From assembly GCF_001712795.1 (NCBI RefSeq), contig NZ_KV757632.1, positions 1 through 64,000 on the forward strand: a DNA stretch of 64,000 nt. The letters run 5' to 3'. Of the stretch, positions 44,202 to 53,398 are shown piece by piece. The DNA is from Nostoc sp. KVJ20. GTDB taxonomy: Bacteria; Cyanobacteriota; Cyanobacteriia; Cyanobacteriales; Nostocaceae. How positions within the stretch are numbered: position 1 is the first letter of the stretch; every line of letters starts with the position of its first letter. The notes beneath the pieces were generated by a model that had not been told where the DNA came from, ran no database searches, and saw only the letters and a program-made list of their open reading frames with translations. The translations under genes were made by a program, and so were the position numbers.

Positions 44202-45233
44202 CTAACTCGTCTCCTGAATTTGCAGACGAACAGTGTGTTCAGTCGCACCACTAAGTTGCAATTCCATGATTTCACCACCCAGAGGTTCCAAGCAAGTGAG
44301 GAGCGATCGCAAGTTGGGTGTACTTGCACCAGTATCTACATATAATCGATCTGCTAAATTACCGATCCGTTTCCAAGTCATGTACAATTTAGCGATCGTT
44401 TGTTCAATCTGCGATGCCTGATTTACCAAATCAGCAGCAATGCTCAAACAGCCAACTCTTTGCGCTTCTTCTAAGGCTGTTTCAATATCAACATTTTCCT
44501 GCGTTAGCGCCTGAACTTGAGCCGCCCCTTTGAGATATTTCGCCAAGTTACGCGCTTCGGTAGTTACCTGTTTCAGCGTATCCACATCAGGATTGGCAGC
44601 TATTTCTTTCTGGATAAACTTTTGATGCGATTCTGGCAGTTTTTCCATTTCCTTCACCAGTGGGGCGATGTAGCGCGGGGGAAGGGTGTTATCTGCTGCT
44701 TTTTCTTTAACTGCTTCAGGTAATAAATCTGAGGACATGGCTGTCCATTCATCGCTGAGTTGTCGCACTTCTCGCCTGGTGATGCGATCGCCTTTTTGGG
44801 CGGCTTCACTCACCATCTGTTGCACTTCTGGCGATGCTTTGGAGGTTTCCACAAATGCCCGTTTACTGAAATTGTTCACAGAACCGGGGTCAAGTTTACC
44901 GTCTTCGATCAGACTATCAGCACTATTCGCCAGTTGAATCCAGGAGTATGCTTGACTTTTGCTGATTTCCCGCTCTTTTAGCCATCGCAGAAAACCAGTA
45001 CCGCGTCCGTCGCCACCAACTTTCTCTCTGTCGCGGATAGCCCGTAAAATTCGCCCCCGCCAGATTTCAGTTTGCAAATCAAAGCGATCGCATACCTGCC
45101 AAGCTATTTCGAGCTGCTGTTGAAAATCTGACTCTAAAATCTGTTCATCTTCTGGATCGGGCAGTTCAAAGCTAATATCTGCTGGCTGTAGTAACGCAGC
45201 AGCAAGGTCGTTGATGGAGTCGGTATCTTGCAC
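44202..45233 (-). CDS. Conserved-looking cytosolic helical protein of unknown function
   Basis: A 343-residue protein starting at GTG 45233, mostly helical. A segment around residues 60-105 (GRILRAIRDRE...FLRWLKEREISKSQAYSWIQLA) has the look of a DNA-binding or DUF3102-like helix-turn-helix in which SKSQAYSWIQLA is a recognition helix. A ParB-like KGDRITRREVRQL follows near 150. No membrane segment or enzyme motif is visible. It is divergent from moaA. A role as a DNA-associated regulator is inference only. Confidence 0.75.
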   Translation of the reverse strand: MQDTDSINDLAAALLQPADISFELPDPEDEQILESDFQQQLEIAWQVCDRFDLQTEIWRGRILRAIRDREKVGGDGRGTGFLRWLKEREISKSQAYSWIQLANSADSLIEDGKLDPGSVNNFSKRAFVETSKASPEVQQMVSEAAQKGDRITRREVRQLSDEWTAMSSDLLPEAVKEKAADNTLPPRYIAPLVKEMEKLPESHQKFIQKEIAANPDVDTLKQVTTEARNLAKYLKGAAQVQALTQENVDIETALEEAQRVGCLSIAADLVNQASQIEQTIAKLYMTWKRIGNLADRLYVDTGASTPNLRSLLTCLEPLGGEIMELQLSGATEHTVRLQIQETS

Positions 45234-45395
45234 GATTGATGACTAACTAGTGGATGCGATCGGCTTATTATGCCACAATCTGCGGACTATCACTTAAGGG
45301 GGAGTGCGGTATTTTGAATTACAACAAATATAGTATGAAGGGGTAAACCACCTCAGTGAGGTCTTTCATTGATCAGAGAGAATAAAAATAAAACG

Positions 45396-46382
45396 ATGAA
45401 CCAGGTAGACTACCTCCGCATTAGTTTAATCGATCGCTGTAACTTTCGTTGTCAATACTGTATGCCAGAGGGAGTAGAACTGGACTATATTCTCAAGCAA
45501 CAGCTGTTGACTGATGAGGAGTTGCTCACCTTAATTCAAGAGGTATTTATTCCAGTAGGTTTTAATCGGTTTCGTTTGACTGGGGGTGAACCATTATTGC
45601 GTCCCCGTGTGGTGGATTTGGTAAGAGCGATCGCTTCTTTTCCCCAAACTGAAGACCTTTCAATGACCACCAACGGTTTTTTACTGGCTCCGATGGCGAA
45701 AAACCTCTACAATGCTGGTCTGCGAAGAATTAATATTAGTCTGGACTCTCTTGATCCTGACATTTTTGATCAAATTATTGGTAATCAGGGACGTTCTCGT
45801 TGGCAACAAGTTTGGCAGGGAATTCAAGCTGCTCATCAAGTTGGATTCGACCCACTGAAGCTGAATGTGGTGGTGATTCCAGGTGTGAATGACCACGAAA
45901 TTCTAGATTTAGCCGCCTTAACGATTGAAAAACAGTGGCACGTTCGATTTATCGAATTTATGCCCATTGGCAATGTGCATTTATTTGGCGATCGCGGTTG
46001 GGTATCTTCAGCCGATTTACGGCAACAAATCCGCGATCGCTGGGGCTTGACAGAATCACAAGTTCGTGGTTTTGGCCCTGCTGATGTATTTAAAATTCCC
46101 GGTGCGAAGGGGACACTGGGATTTATTAGTCAAATGTCAGAATGTTTTTGCGATCGCTGTAACCGGATGCGCCTGAGTGCGGATGGCTGGCTGCGTCCCT
46201 GTTTATTAAATGAAACTGGTCAAATAGATTTAAAAACTGCTCTGCGTTCTGGCACTAGCACCGCTCAATTACAAGAGCAGGTGAGGCATTTACTCGGAAT
46301 CAAGCCAGAAATTAACTTTAAGGGGCGCGATTCTGGCATTTTAGGTACATATACACGCACCATGTCGCAAATTGGCGGTTAG
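45396..46382 (+). CDS. moaA: GTP 3',8-cyclase, molybdenum cofactor biosynthesis
   Basis: Radical-SAM enzyme for the first step of molybdopterin synthesis, acting on GTP before MoaC. The N-terminal cluster motif is CNFRCQYC (CxxxCxxC), the SAM site includes TGGEPLL, and the C-terminal cluster cysteines are in CFCDRCNRMRL and RPCL. It ends in GG (MSQIGG), as MoaA proteins do, needed for activity. From ATG 45396 it is 328 residues; an in-frame TTG nine codons upstream is less likely. Other moa genes are absent. Needed for nitrate reductase, fitting a nitrogen-flexible cyanobacterium. Confidence 0.96.
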   Translation: MNQVDYLRISLIDRCNFRCQYCMPEGVELDYILKQQLLTDEELLTLIQEVFIPVGFNRFRLTGGEPLLRPRVVDLVRAIASFPQTEDLSMTTNGFLLAPMAKNLYNAGLRRINISLDSLDPDIFDQIIGNQGRSRWQQVWQGIQAAHQVGFDPLKLNVVVIPGVNDHEILDLAALTIEKQWHVRFIEFMPIGNVHLFGDRGWVSSADLRQQIRDRWGLTESQVRGFGPADVFKIPGAKGTLGFISQMSECFCDRCNRMRLSADGWLRPCLLNETGQIDLKTALRSGTSTAQLQEQVRHLLGIKPEINFKGRDSGILGTYTRTMSQIGG

Positions 46383-46498
46383 TCATTTGTCCTTCGTCCT
46401 TTGTCATTTGTCCTTCGTCATTTGCTTAGACTAGTGGATTGTGCGTAAGTCCTAAACTAATGACAAATGACCAATGACTAATGACTAGGGACAAATGA
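46383..46498. repeat. STRR pair between moaA and rpsD
   Basis: TCATTTGTCCTTCG units (46382-46422) and complementary ATGACAAATGACCA units (46460-46497) flank a short core. Located between convergent genes, it could end both transcripts. Confidence 0.75.
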
Positions 46499-46501
46499 AT
46501 A

Positions 46502-47110
46502 TTACGCTTGTCGTGAGTAGTACTCAACCACAAGTAGTTCATTAACTTGTAATGCCACCCATTCGCGCTCAATAACGCTGTTGACTTTACCAACCAACTT
46601 ATTTTTGTCAAACTCCAAATGACTGGGAAGGTTTGCCAAACCGGGATATTGCAAGTTAGCTTCTACCAATTTGCGTGATTGTGCCCGATCTCTGACTGCA
46701 ATTGTTTCACCAGGACGGCATTGGTAGCTGGCAATATTCACCACACGACCGTTAACAGTTACGTGACCGTGATTCACCAGTTGGCGAGCCGCTGGGATAG
46801 TCGGAGCTATACCCAAGCGGAAAACGGTATTATCCAAACGCATTTCTAGCAATTGCAGCAACACTTGTCCGGTAGAACCAGTAACACGTCTAGCTTTCCG
46901 CACATAGCGGAGCAATTGCTTTTCAGTCAAACCGTAATTGAAGCGGAGTTTTTGCTTTTCCTCTAGACGGATAGCATACTCAGAGCGCTTCTTACGGTTC
47001 TGACCATGCTGACCAGGTGGGTAAGCGCGTCTAGCGCTTTTACGAGTCAATCCTGGTAGGTCGCCTAAGCGACGGACAATTCTGAGGCGGGGCCCTCTAT
47101 ATCGGGACAT
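46502..47110 (-). CDS. rpsD: 30S ribosomal protein S4
   Basis: Primary 16S rRNA-binding protein of the small subunit. The 202 residues start MSRYRGPRLRIVRRLG, contain KKRSEYAIRLEEKQKLRFNYGL-type sequence (in part) and an S4 RNA-binding domain (MRLDNTVFRLG, RQLVNHGHVTVNG), and end in YYSRQA. AAGGAAA lies before ATG 47110. As in many cyanobacteria it is separate from the main ribosomal operons. Confidence 0.97.
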   Translation of the reverse strand: MSRYRGPRLRIVRRLGDLPGLTRKSARRAYPPGQHGQNRKKRSEYAIRLEEKQKLRFNYGLTEKQLLRYVRKARRVTGSTGQVLLQLLEMRLDNTVFRLGIAPTIPAARQLVNHGHVTVNGRVVNIASYQCRPGETIAVRDRAQSRKLVEANLQYPGLANLPSHLEFDKNKLVGKVNSVIEREWVALQVNELLVVEYYSRQA

Positions 47111-47574
47111 GAGTTTCCTTAATCTAATCCTGTTTAAACTTTACCGAAACATTCAATTTTGACACTCCCCTAATTTTTAATCAGGGGATTCTTGGTTTTT
47201 TGAAGCTGCTTACCGAGGTAAGACGTATCTCACCAAGGTAGACGCATCGATTTTTGCGCCAGTTGCTTTTAATCGGTCAACCCGACAAACTAGCCTCCAA
47301 GCCTGAATTCCGACCTGTCACGCCGTACTCCTGCCCATAACTTTTTTGTGTTTATTTAGTTTCGTAGGCTACTCAATCATCAGATTGGTTTACGTAGTAT
47401 TCTTAACTTTGAAATACTTTTTACGTTGCCTACTTATCTTTCAAACAGTTATAGTAACACAATTTCCGCCATAATTAATTTATGTCTATACCTTGCTCCC
47501 CCTGAAATTCTTTAATTGCAGAGGATTTTTAAAATATTTAAGTTAGCATAACTTTGGGTGTTTGGAGAATGGCA
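47111..47574. other. rpsD upstream region with an IS-end-like segment
   Basis: The rpsD promoter and leader must lie here. Beyond the first 50 bases is a possible IS200/IS605 right end (47161-47340), then AT-rich sequence up to the GGAG ribosome site of the next gene. Confidence 0.55.
47161..47340 (-). mobile_element. Possible solo right end / omega-RNA remnant, minus orientation
   Basis: Read on the minus strand the segment ends CCAAGAATCCCCTGATT, AATTAGGGGAGTGTC, a form I recall from 3' ends of cyanobacterial IS605-type tnpB elements where the guide RNA scaffold ends. The hairpin TCCCCT/AGGGGA is at 47166-47188. No tnpB frame is present. Tentative. Confidence 0.35.
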
Positions 47575-48213
47575 ATGTCAATGAGCAAAAAAGTGGTTAA
47601 CAGAGGGAAGAACAAACAAGCCAGTTCGACCTCAAGGAATTTAACAATACCAGTTTTGGCTATAGCTGGATGGTTGACAACGATCTTACCCAATACAGCG
47701 ATCGCAGCTTCCTACAGCAATGATTATAGTGTCTGTGCGGGTCGCCTTTTGAGCGTGGGTGTAACGGCAGAAGCGGCATCAGAAGGTTGTGCAGCAGCAC
47801 TGCGTCCCAGGGATTTGGCTGCTTGCGTGGTTAAAATTGATAAGGAAACCGAAATTGCTGCCACAGATGCGCTTTCTTCTTGTGGGAAGGCCCGGCGTCC
47901 TGAAGAGTTAGCTACCTGTGTAGTTGGCGTCAGCTTAAATACAAAGGAAGAAGCTAATCCGGCAGTTTTAGAGTACTGTGGACGTAGTTTGTTACCCGTG
48001 CGTTTTGGCCAGTGTGTGGTTGGCTTGCGTAGTCAAATAGACTTTCCCGCTACTCAAGCGTTAGATACCTGTATCAGTGCTGATGATAGTGTTGTTGGCG
48101 CTTCATCTTCATCTACACCGCCTACCGTAATTCCTGCGGGATCAAATCCCAGTATCGAGAATACCCCATTTCCAACGCAACCGCTTGTTCCAGCACAACC
48201 CGGCACTAATTAA
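47575..48213 (+). CDS. Secreted Cys-repeat protein
   Basis: A 212-residue protein with a signal peptide (hydrophobic IPVLAIAGWLTTIL, cleavage near AIAAS around residue 43). The mature part has at least three related units of about 35-40 residues with paired cysteines: VCAGRLLSVGV...AACVVKI, SCGKARRPEELATCVVGV and YCGRSLLPVRFGQCVVGL. A Pro/Ser-rich tail follows. Probably a disulphide-stabilised periplasmic or exported protein. The start ATG 47575 has GGAG seven bases upstream; two earlier in-frame starts are badly spaced from it. The family is not recognised. Confidence 0.8.
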   Translation: MSMSKKVVNRGKNKQASSTSRNLTIPVLAIAGWLTTILPNTAIAASYSNDYSVCAGRLLSVGVTAEAASEGCAAALRPRDLAACVVKIDKETEIAATDALSSCGKARRPEELATCVVGVSLNTKEEANPAVLEYCGRSLLPVRFGQCVVGLRSQIDFPATQALDTCISADDSVVGASSSSTPPTVIPAGSNPSIENTPFPTQPLVPAQPGTN

Positions 48214-48605
48214 ATTGACAGTGCTTTGTGTAATTGATTGAAAATACAGGTTGAATATAGAGTTGGCTATTTGCCAACCCAATTCAGGCACTACCAAAAC
48301 ATAAATCATCTGATCTACTACTATTTCTCAGATACAAGGTTGGGTTGAGCAACAGCGAAACCCAACCTTATATATTACAACTCTACATAATATTAAAAAG
48401 CTTCCAACTGACTGGGTAATTTAACTTTGCTGACCATATAGCAAAGATTAGGCAATTACAGTATCAATACTTCTCGGTTAATCACTTTTAACTCGGAATC
48501 TGGTTTGGGGAAAAGGTTAAAGGTTAAGGGGTAAAGGTTTTTTCTTTTCCCTTTCCCATTCCCCTTTCCCATTCCCCTTTCCCCCAAAACCCGACAAGTT
48601 ATTGA
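48214..48605. other. Intergenic region ending in a purine-rich STRR element
   Basis: Non-coding between convergent genes. 48330-48370 holds AAGGTTGGGTTGAGCAAC...GTTGGGTT-like pairs (hairpin of AGGTTGGGTT with AACCCAACCT), a plausible terminator for the upstream gene. The repeat at 48488-48605 fills the rest. Confidence 0.6.
48488..48605. repeat. Purine-rich STRR element, inverted copy of 6383-6482
   Basis: Begins AACTCGGAATCTGGTTTGGGG, continues GGTTAAAGGTTAAGG and complementary CCCTTTCCCATTCC units, and ends CCCCCAAAACCCGACAAG. The flanks match those of the other copy in reverse complement. Confidence 0.75.
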
Positions 48606-49703
48606 TTACAGTATCACCGCACTCGGTCGCAACCAGTAGTTCAACTCTGGTGCTGTAAATGCTTGGCGGATTTCTTTTCGTTCCGAATTCAAAACCATCG
48701 GACGCTGTACACCAGCAAGAAACTGCACATCATAAAGTTCTTGGCAGCCTGTGGTGAATTTCAGCATCCCTACATGCTGCCCATTTCGCAAATCTACAAT
48801 TGCCACACCACAAAGCAACTGCTCAAACCGTTGGGTAATGGGCAACCCTCCAAAAATATGCCGTTCCCGAATCTGGCATAGTCCCACTAGGGCGTAATAC
48901 CCGACGCAGCATAATCCCCGCAGAAATCCAGGGAGTACACAGACTACCTGTTTGTCTCCTGATTCTGGATGAATGCGCCATACTTCCCCAGCACCAGAGT
49001 TGAGTAACCACAAAAACCCGTCATGCCAAATTGGGGAATGGGGCATTGATAATCCATCTACAATAATTTCATTACTCTCTACTTCCACTACCACCCCACC
49101 GTTGGCTTTACCCGGCCGCCATCCCCCGACGGTATCTGTCGTACCGAGGGCAGTCACATACTTGGGTTTGCCATCCACCATCGCTAAACCATTCAGGTGA
49201 CAACGGTCTTCTGGCACTACTTCGGAAATAAATTTGGGATGCCAGCGCGGTACAAAACTAAAGTCTGGACTCAAGGTAGAAAGACAGGAAAAACGGGTGT
49301 TGACAATCCACAGCCCTTCTCTGCCAAATTCCAGGTCGTGAATGTTCAGGTCGCCTGTAAAATATGTCATCCGTGGCAGATAAAGGGCATCGTACCGTCC
49401 GGGCTGGTCTTCTAAAAACTCATAAGCTAAGGCGGGGGCATTGGCTAATAAACAGACTTCGTGATGACTAGCCAGTGCTAAACGTGAACCATTCACTGCC
49501 AATCCCATTGGTTTGGAAAATTGGCGTAACAGCATGGTAATCTGTTGTCCATTCCAGCCTACTATTGCTAGTTTCCCGGCTTGGTAGGTGGTGATGGCAA
49601 CTGAACCTCCGGCTTGACTCAGCCAAGAGATAAATCCGGGATCAGCATCACACTGAATTAAGTTATTCTCTTCTGGGACAGTAGTGGTGGAGGTGGTTAA
49701 CAT
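48606..49703 (-). CDS. TIGR03032 family protein
   Basis: A 365-residue protein matching, from memory, the TIGR03032 group of uncharacterised beta-propeller-like proteins. Features are SWLSQAGGSVAITTYQAGKL at the start, LAVNGSRLALAS, NIHDLEFG, CHLNGLAMVDG, GLSMPHSPIWHDG and a Cys-rich LPGFLRGLCC. Repeated short beta segments with Asn/His/Trp suggest a propeller that binds a ligand in its centre; the reaction, if any, is unknown. No neighbour suggests a pathway. Confidence 0.85.
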   Translation of the reverse strand: MLTTSTTTVPEENNLIQCDADPGFISWLSQAGGSVAITTYQAGKLAIVGWNGQQITMLLRQFSKPMGLAVNGSRLALASHHEVCLLANAPALAYEFLEDQPGRYDALYLPRMTYFTGDLNIHDLEFGREGLWIVNTRFSCLSTLSPDFSFVPRWHPKFISEVVPEDRCHLNGLAMVDGKPKYVTALGTTDTVGGWRPGKANGGVVVEVESNEIIVDGLSMPHSPIWHDGFLWLLNSGAGEVWRIHPESGDKQVVCVLPGFLRGLCCVGYYALVGLCQIRERHIFGGLPITQRFEQLLCGVAIVDLRNGQHVGMLKFTTGCQELYDVQFLAGVQRPMVLNSERKEIRQAFTAPELNYWLRPSAVIL

Positions 49704-50425
49704 AAATCAAATTTTGTTGGGGCAATAATGTTATGGTTTGGACTTAGCCAAGTATAAAAACGGTTAAACAAAACTAAATCCATTAAAAAGTAAAATTAGT
49801 TACCAATAAAAAACCTGTACCAGGAACAACACCAAAAGGAATCGCCCGCTGATAACAGGTCGCGCTGCATCAAGCTGCAATGTATCGAACCTTGCAGACA
49901 TTTTGAGCTTAGTTGTTTTTAGAATGTTTTACTGGTAAGTATTGTTTGGGTGACTAATGTATGATATTAACTTTTGATTTAAAACAAATCAGTATATATA
50001 TTGAAGATAAGCTTAGTCAAAACTTGAATTATTTGCAATAAACAATATTGTAGGAGCGCACAGGTGTGCATTAGTGTCAACTTAAGCCAAAAATAACGTA
50101 CTGATTAAGTGTTGTTCACCCGCCAGGGAATATAATTAAGAGACTAATTACTCAAGTCTACTTCAGTAGACTGAAAATCTTCGCGCTCTAAAGTCCTCTT
50201 CAGATGACTTTAGCTATGAGACAGGGATTTACAATCCCAGGCGGACGCGAGGTTTCGCGTTAAGTTGATACCAATGACAGGTGTGCGCCCCTATTGGTGA
50301 TTCTGATTCAAATAAATAAAAAATTCTATAATACTCTTCTCCAACACGGAGAGGAGTTGGAGAGAGTTTGGTCGAAGTCACGTTAATTGATCGCCTTTGG
50401 TAATTTGGAATTTTGCACAATTGTA
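49704..50425. other. Intergenic region downstream of hetR with repeat B
   Basis: AT-rich, with copy B of the 165-bp repeat (50115-50279) and a hairpin CTCCAACACGGAGAGGAGTTGGAG (in part, 50338-50364) that is suited to end the hetR transcript coming from the right. No gene was seen. Confidence 0.6.
50115..50279. repeat. 165-bp multi-hairpin repeat, copy B
   Basis: Opposite orientation to 43831-43995 and the same length. The AGTCTACT/AGTAGACT and AAGTCCTCT/AGATGACTT hairpins and the CAGGGATTTACAATCCC end are retained; the CGCCAGGGA end has lost its partner through a substitution tract (ATATAATTAAG). Confidence 0.85.
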
Positions 50426-51325
50426 CTAATCTTCTCTTTCGCCAAAAGCTGTCTGTAAAACCACTGCAATTCCTCCATCTTGGTGATATTTATCTGCCCA
50501 GGCACGAATAACTTCATCCAATTCTTCCATAGCTTGCTCCATTTTTTCTGGAAGAATATCAAGTTCTTCCAACAAGCGCATGGCATTTCGTCGTCGTTCT
50601 GCCCAATTTTTCATCATGCGGAAATACCGAGCGGTATCTTCTACCATGATGTAAGTACGTTCTTGGTCGTCTGCTGGGGCATAAAAAGGACGGGTAAGAG
50701 CGTAGAAGGGCATTCCCCAAGGAGAATCAATGCGGGTTACTGTTCCTGAATAGAGGAGACGGCGCTTGATATGCTCACCCAAAGCTTCACTCAAAGGCAT
50801 TTGGTGTTCGGGTGGCAAGTCTTCTTGCGATCGCCTGTGCAAAAACTCAATCAAATCCAGAAACTCAAAAGAGCTAACTAACTGGGCATCAGGTAGATTA
50901 CTGGGCAGCTTTTGCTCAATTTGTCTTTTTTCTTCACTTGTCAGACTGCTACCAGGAACGCGCGATCGCCCCGGTTGCCAAGGATATTTTTCTAGCCAGA
51001 CATAAGGCAATTGAATCAAATAGCGAGGTTCTTGAGAACCCAACATTTTTAACAGTTTGCCTTCTGTTAACGCCTGTCTGACTTCTTCTACAATAATTTT
51101 TACCCGTTTCGGCTCCAAGTGGTGCAAATGCCCTGTCATTCGCAGGTTTTGTCCCTGCTCTAGATAGGTCATGTAAATTGCACACTTTGCTGCTGTTGCG
51201 GCTGCGTCTAAAAATGCCCCATGCCTGTGCCCACTCGTCCGCATGGCACTAAAAGCCAGATAAAGCATGATCTGATCCATCGCACTGGGGTCAAGACGTT
51301 TGATCAGATCTATGTCGTTACTCAT
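50426..51325 (-). CDS. hetR: Heterocyst differentiation master regulator HetR
   Basis: A 299-residue protein, exactly the family length. Known functional residues fall at their published positions: C48, S152 (in LVSSFEF), S179 (MPLSEALG) and R223 (DDQERTY), with the C-terminal PatS-binding hood residues E253/E254 and D270. HetR is a DNA-binding dimer that activates hetP, patS and itself in differentiating cells and is inhibited by RGSGR peptides. The RGSGR protein PatX is encoded 11 kb away in this window. ATG start at 51325; upstream is a 77-bp gap to a possible small gene and then about 1.8 kb of non-coding DNA. Certain identification. Confidence 0.99.
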   Translation of the reverse strand: MSNDIDLIKRLDPSAMDQIMLYLAFSAMRTSGHRHGAFLDAAATAAKCAIYMTYLEQGQNLRMTGHLHHLEPKRVKIIVEEVRQALTEGKLLKMLGSQEPRYLIQLPYVWLEKYPWQPGRSRVPGSSLTSEEKRQIEQKLPSNLPDAQLVSSFEFLDLIEFLHRRSQEDLPPEHQMPLSEALGEHIKRRLLYSGTVTRIDSPWGMPFYALTRPFYAPADDQERTYIMVEDTARYFRMMKNWAERRRNAMRLLEELDILPEKMEQAMEELDEVIRAWADKYHQDGGIAVVLQTAFGERED

Positions 51326-51402
51326 ATTACAGACAATTGAATAGCACGTTTACAGAATTTTTAATCGAATGAAAATAGGTAGTATACACCTGGCTGAAGG
51401 CG

Positions 51403-51681
51403 ATGTCTTCACTTCAGACTATATTAGTATGCGATAACTATGAGATCAGTAGTAGTCCAAACTACCATTTTCGCATATTTTCTGGTACACAGGAAGATTT
51501 AGTCGTTGTTACTATAACTGTCCCTGCATCTGACCGGAAAATTACATACATCACCAAGTTCAGCTTGACGGCGGTTAGATCCCAAAAGTCAAATGTGTTG
51601 CAAGTAATCTACAAAGCTTTTCAGTTCTCTGAAGTTTTTCTCATCTTTCAAGAGCAACAACGTCAAGCTGCTTACACCTAA
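51403..51681 (+). CDS. Possible 92-residue protein divergent from hetR
   Basis: An open frame from ATG 51403 coding for a soluble alpha/beta-looking protein (YHFRIFSGTQEDLVVVTITVP, then KITYITKFSLTAV in part). Codon composition is protein-like, but the ribosome site (AAGG three bases before ATG) is too close. It lies where the hetR promoter region should be. I do not recognise it; it may be a real small gene or chance. Confidence 0.4.
   Translation: MSSLQTILVCDNYEISSSPNYHFRIFSGTQEDLVVVTITVPASDRKITYITKFSLTAVRSQKSNVLQVIYKAFQFSEVFLIFQEQQRQAAYT
51452..51465. promoter_or_regulatory. NtcA-type palindrome upstream of hetR
   Basis: GTA-GTCCAAAC-TAC fits the NtcA consensus GTAN8TAC exactly. It lies 127-140 bases upstream of the hetR start. 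A TAATAT box follows 25 bases further on the hetR strand, slightly beyond the usual 22-23. About 16 such palindromes are expected by chance in a window of this size. Confidence 0.35.
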
Positions 51682-52879
51682 TTATGGCATTATGCCGACT
51701 CGGAGTAAAAACTAGTTTGCGCGGTTCATCTGGGATATCTGTTACTCGAAAAAGATGATTTTTTCAGCTTTGGCGAATTATTTTGTAGTACACAAGGTGA
51801 CTAAAAATAATTGGGAGTGGTCTAAAAAGAAATCGCTTACCAGGTGTAGGTAGCCACATTTAGAGGTTGAGCTATACGGCTCGTTGTGAACTATTATCGC
51901 GTTCACAACCTCCAGTGATGTCTTGGCAGTATCAGCCGTTGGCTTGAGGAAAGATAGTAGACATTAAGTAGAGCAAATAATTCCAATTTCAAAATGCCTG
52001 TTGTGTTTTCAAATATTGTTCCTCATCATATCATTGTTTTTTGGTTTTGGAATAAAAATATGTATTTTAAAGTTTATAAATGATGCGTATTTAAATAATT
52101 TATATCTGCTTAAATCAAGGTTTGATGATATTTGTATTTTGACTACTAAATTCAAGTCTTATTTATCTTTTTGTATTGATGATTAGACACTGAAAGCCGC
52201 GATTTAGACTGAGACAATCGCGTAGCCATAAGGCTTTGTTGAGTTTGCTAATAACCAAAAAATTAGTGACTAGTCATACATATAATAAAACATAGTGGAT
52301 ACCATCTGATAATTATTTAGAGATTTTTTTTCAATGAATTTATATTTTTTTCATGAAATAATTTTAAAATTTCATGATTTAACTAATTCATTGGCTAGTT
52401 TCAAGTATGTTTTTAACTCGCCGTTTTATGTATTTGAGAGACTTGAATTACGTAGATACTTTGTTGCTATAAAATGAGGATACTCCGTAGCAGGTTATGA
52501 TCTAAGCTTCTTTATCTGGGTATCTGGGCGATACCTGCGGCGGGCTACGCCTACGCAGACTAAATTGACGTTTTCCAGATTGCCAGAAATAAAGATATCA
52601 TCTGATCAAACACAAGAGCATAGAAATGAGGAATTTTGAATTTAGCGTTACTCGCAGAGGTTTTCGTAGAATAAAGGTATTAGCTGTTTCGTAAGAATTC
52701 AGAATAGTTAAAGAATCAGAGAAACATTTGATGAATAAATATACTAATTATTCTAGATTCCTTATAAATTCTGACTCCTGACTCCTGGGTGCTAAATTCT
52801 GACGCTGTTTCACTGGCGATCGCTCCATCTCCATATATTCATGTCGCTAGAATAGTCTCCCACGTTTAAAAAACGGATT

Positions 52880-52982
52880 ATACCAATTCAATTAATGATT
52901 GCAACACATCCTTGGATAAAGACGCGATGAATCGCGTCTCTACAAATGGTCTATTTGTCGCATTCTTTTTTCAAATTGGTAT
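52880..52982. mobile_element. 103-bp MITE-like element, copy 2
   Basis: ATACCAATT start, AATTGGTAT end, central AGACGCGATGAATCGCGTCT hairpin. It differs from copy 1 at only a few positions and has the same length and the same orientation. Bordered by TTA on both sides. Confidence 0.8.
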
Positions 52983-53216
52983 TACTCTAAACACTTCTGC
53001 TATTTCTTTATCTCCTAGTTCCAAAACGTACTGCAATAGTCTTAAATCTTTGTCAGTCTCCTCTCTGAGCCAGTACTCGTACTCAATTGCTGGAGTCAGT
53101 ACTACTCATGCTGCTTATATATACGTGTTTTCCCTACCTGTATCAGGCTAAATCCTTAAAAATATATTACAAGTCAAGTTATTCTGATTACTGCTAGCTC
53201 GTCTCTGAAGTGTTAT

Positions 53217-53262
53217 GGCAGGAGGCAGGAGGCAGAAGGTAGGAGGCAGGAGGCAGGAGGTA
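53217..53262. repeat. STRR heptamer block (GGCAGGA units)
   Basis: About six GGAGGCA-type units in a row, same unit as at 2588 and 34401. Confidence 0.85.
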
Positions 53263-53369
53263 AAAGTATTACTATTCCTAGCCTTGGGGTTTTCAAAATG
53301 TCCTAACCTATGTGGCTACGGCTATATGTCCACCTGTACAACAGTCCTAAATGATTCGTGAAAACTTAA

Positions 53370-53398
53370 ATCCCCAACTTCTCAAAGAAGTCGGGGAT
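53370..53398. repeat. Hairpin related to the desB palindrome
   Basis: ATCCCCAACTTCT pairs with AGAAGTCGGGGAT with one mismatch. The inner ACTTCT/AGAAGT and the CCC arms are shared with 31271-31304. Confidence 0.65.

Noticed and set aside
52001..52186. 61-codon hydrophobic frame upstream of hetR
   Set aside because: AT-driven composition in a very AT-rich stretch, no ribosome site.
52912..53151. 79-codon frame
   Set aside because: Its first third is MITE sequence; no start signal.
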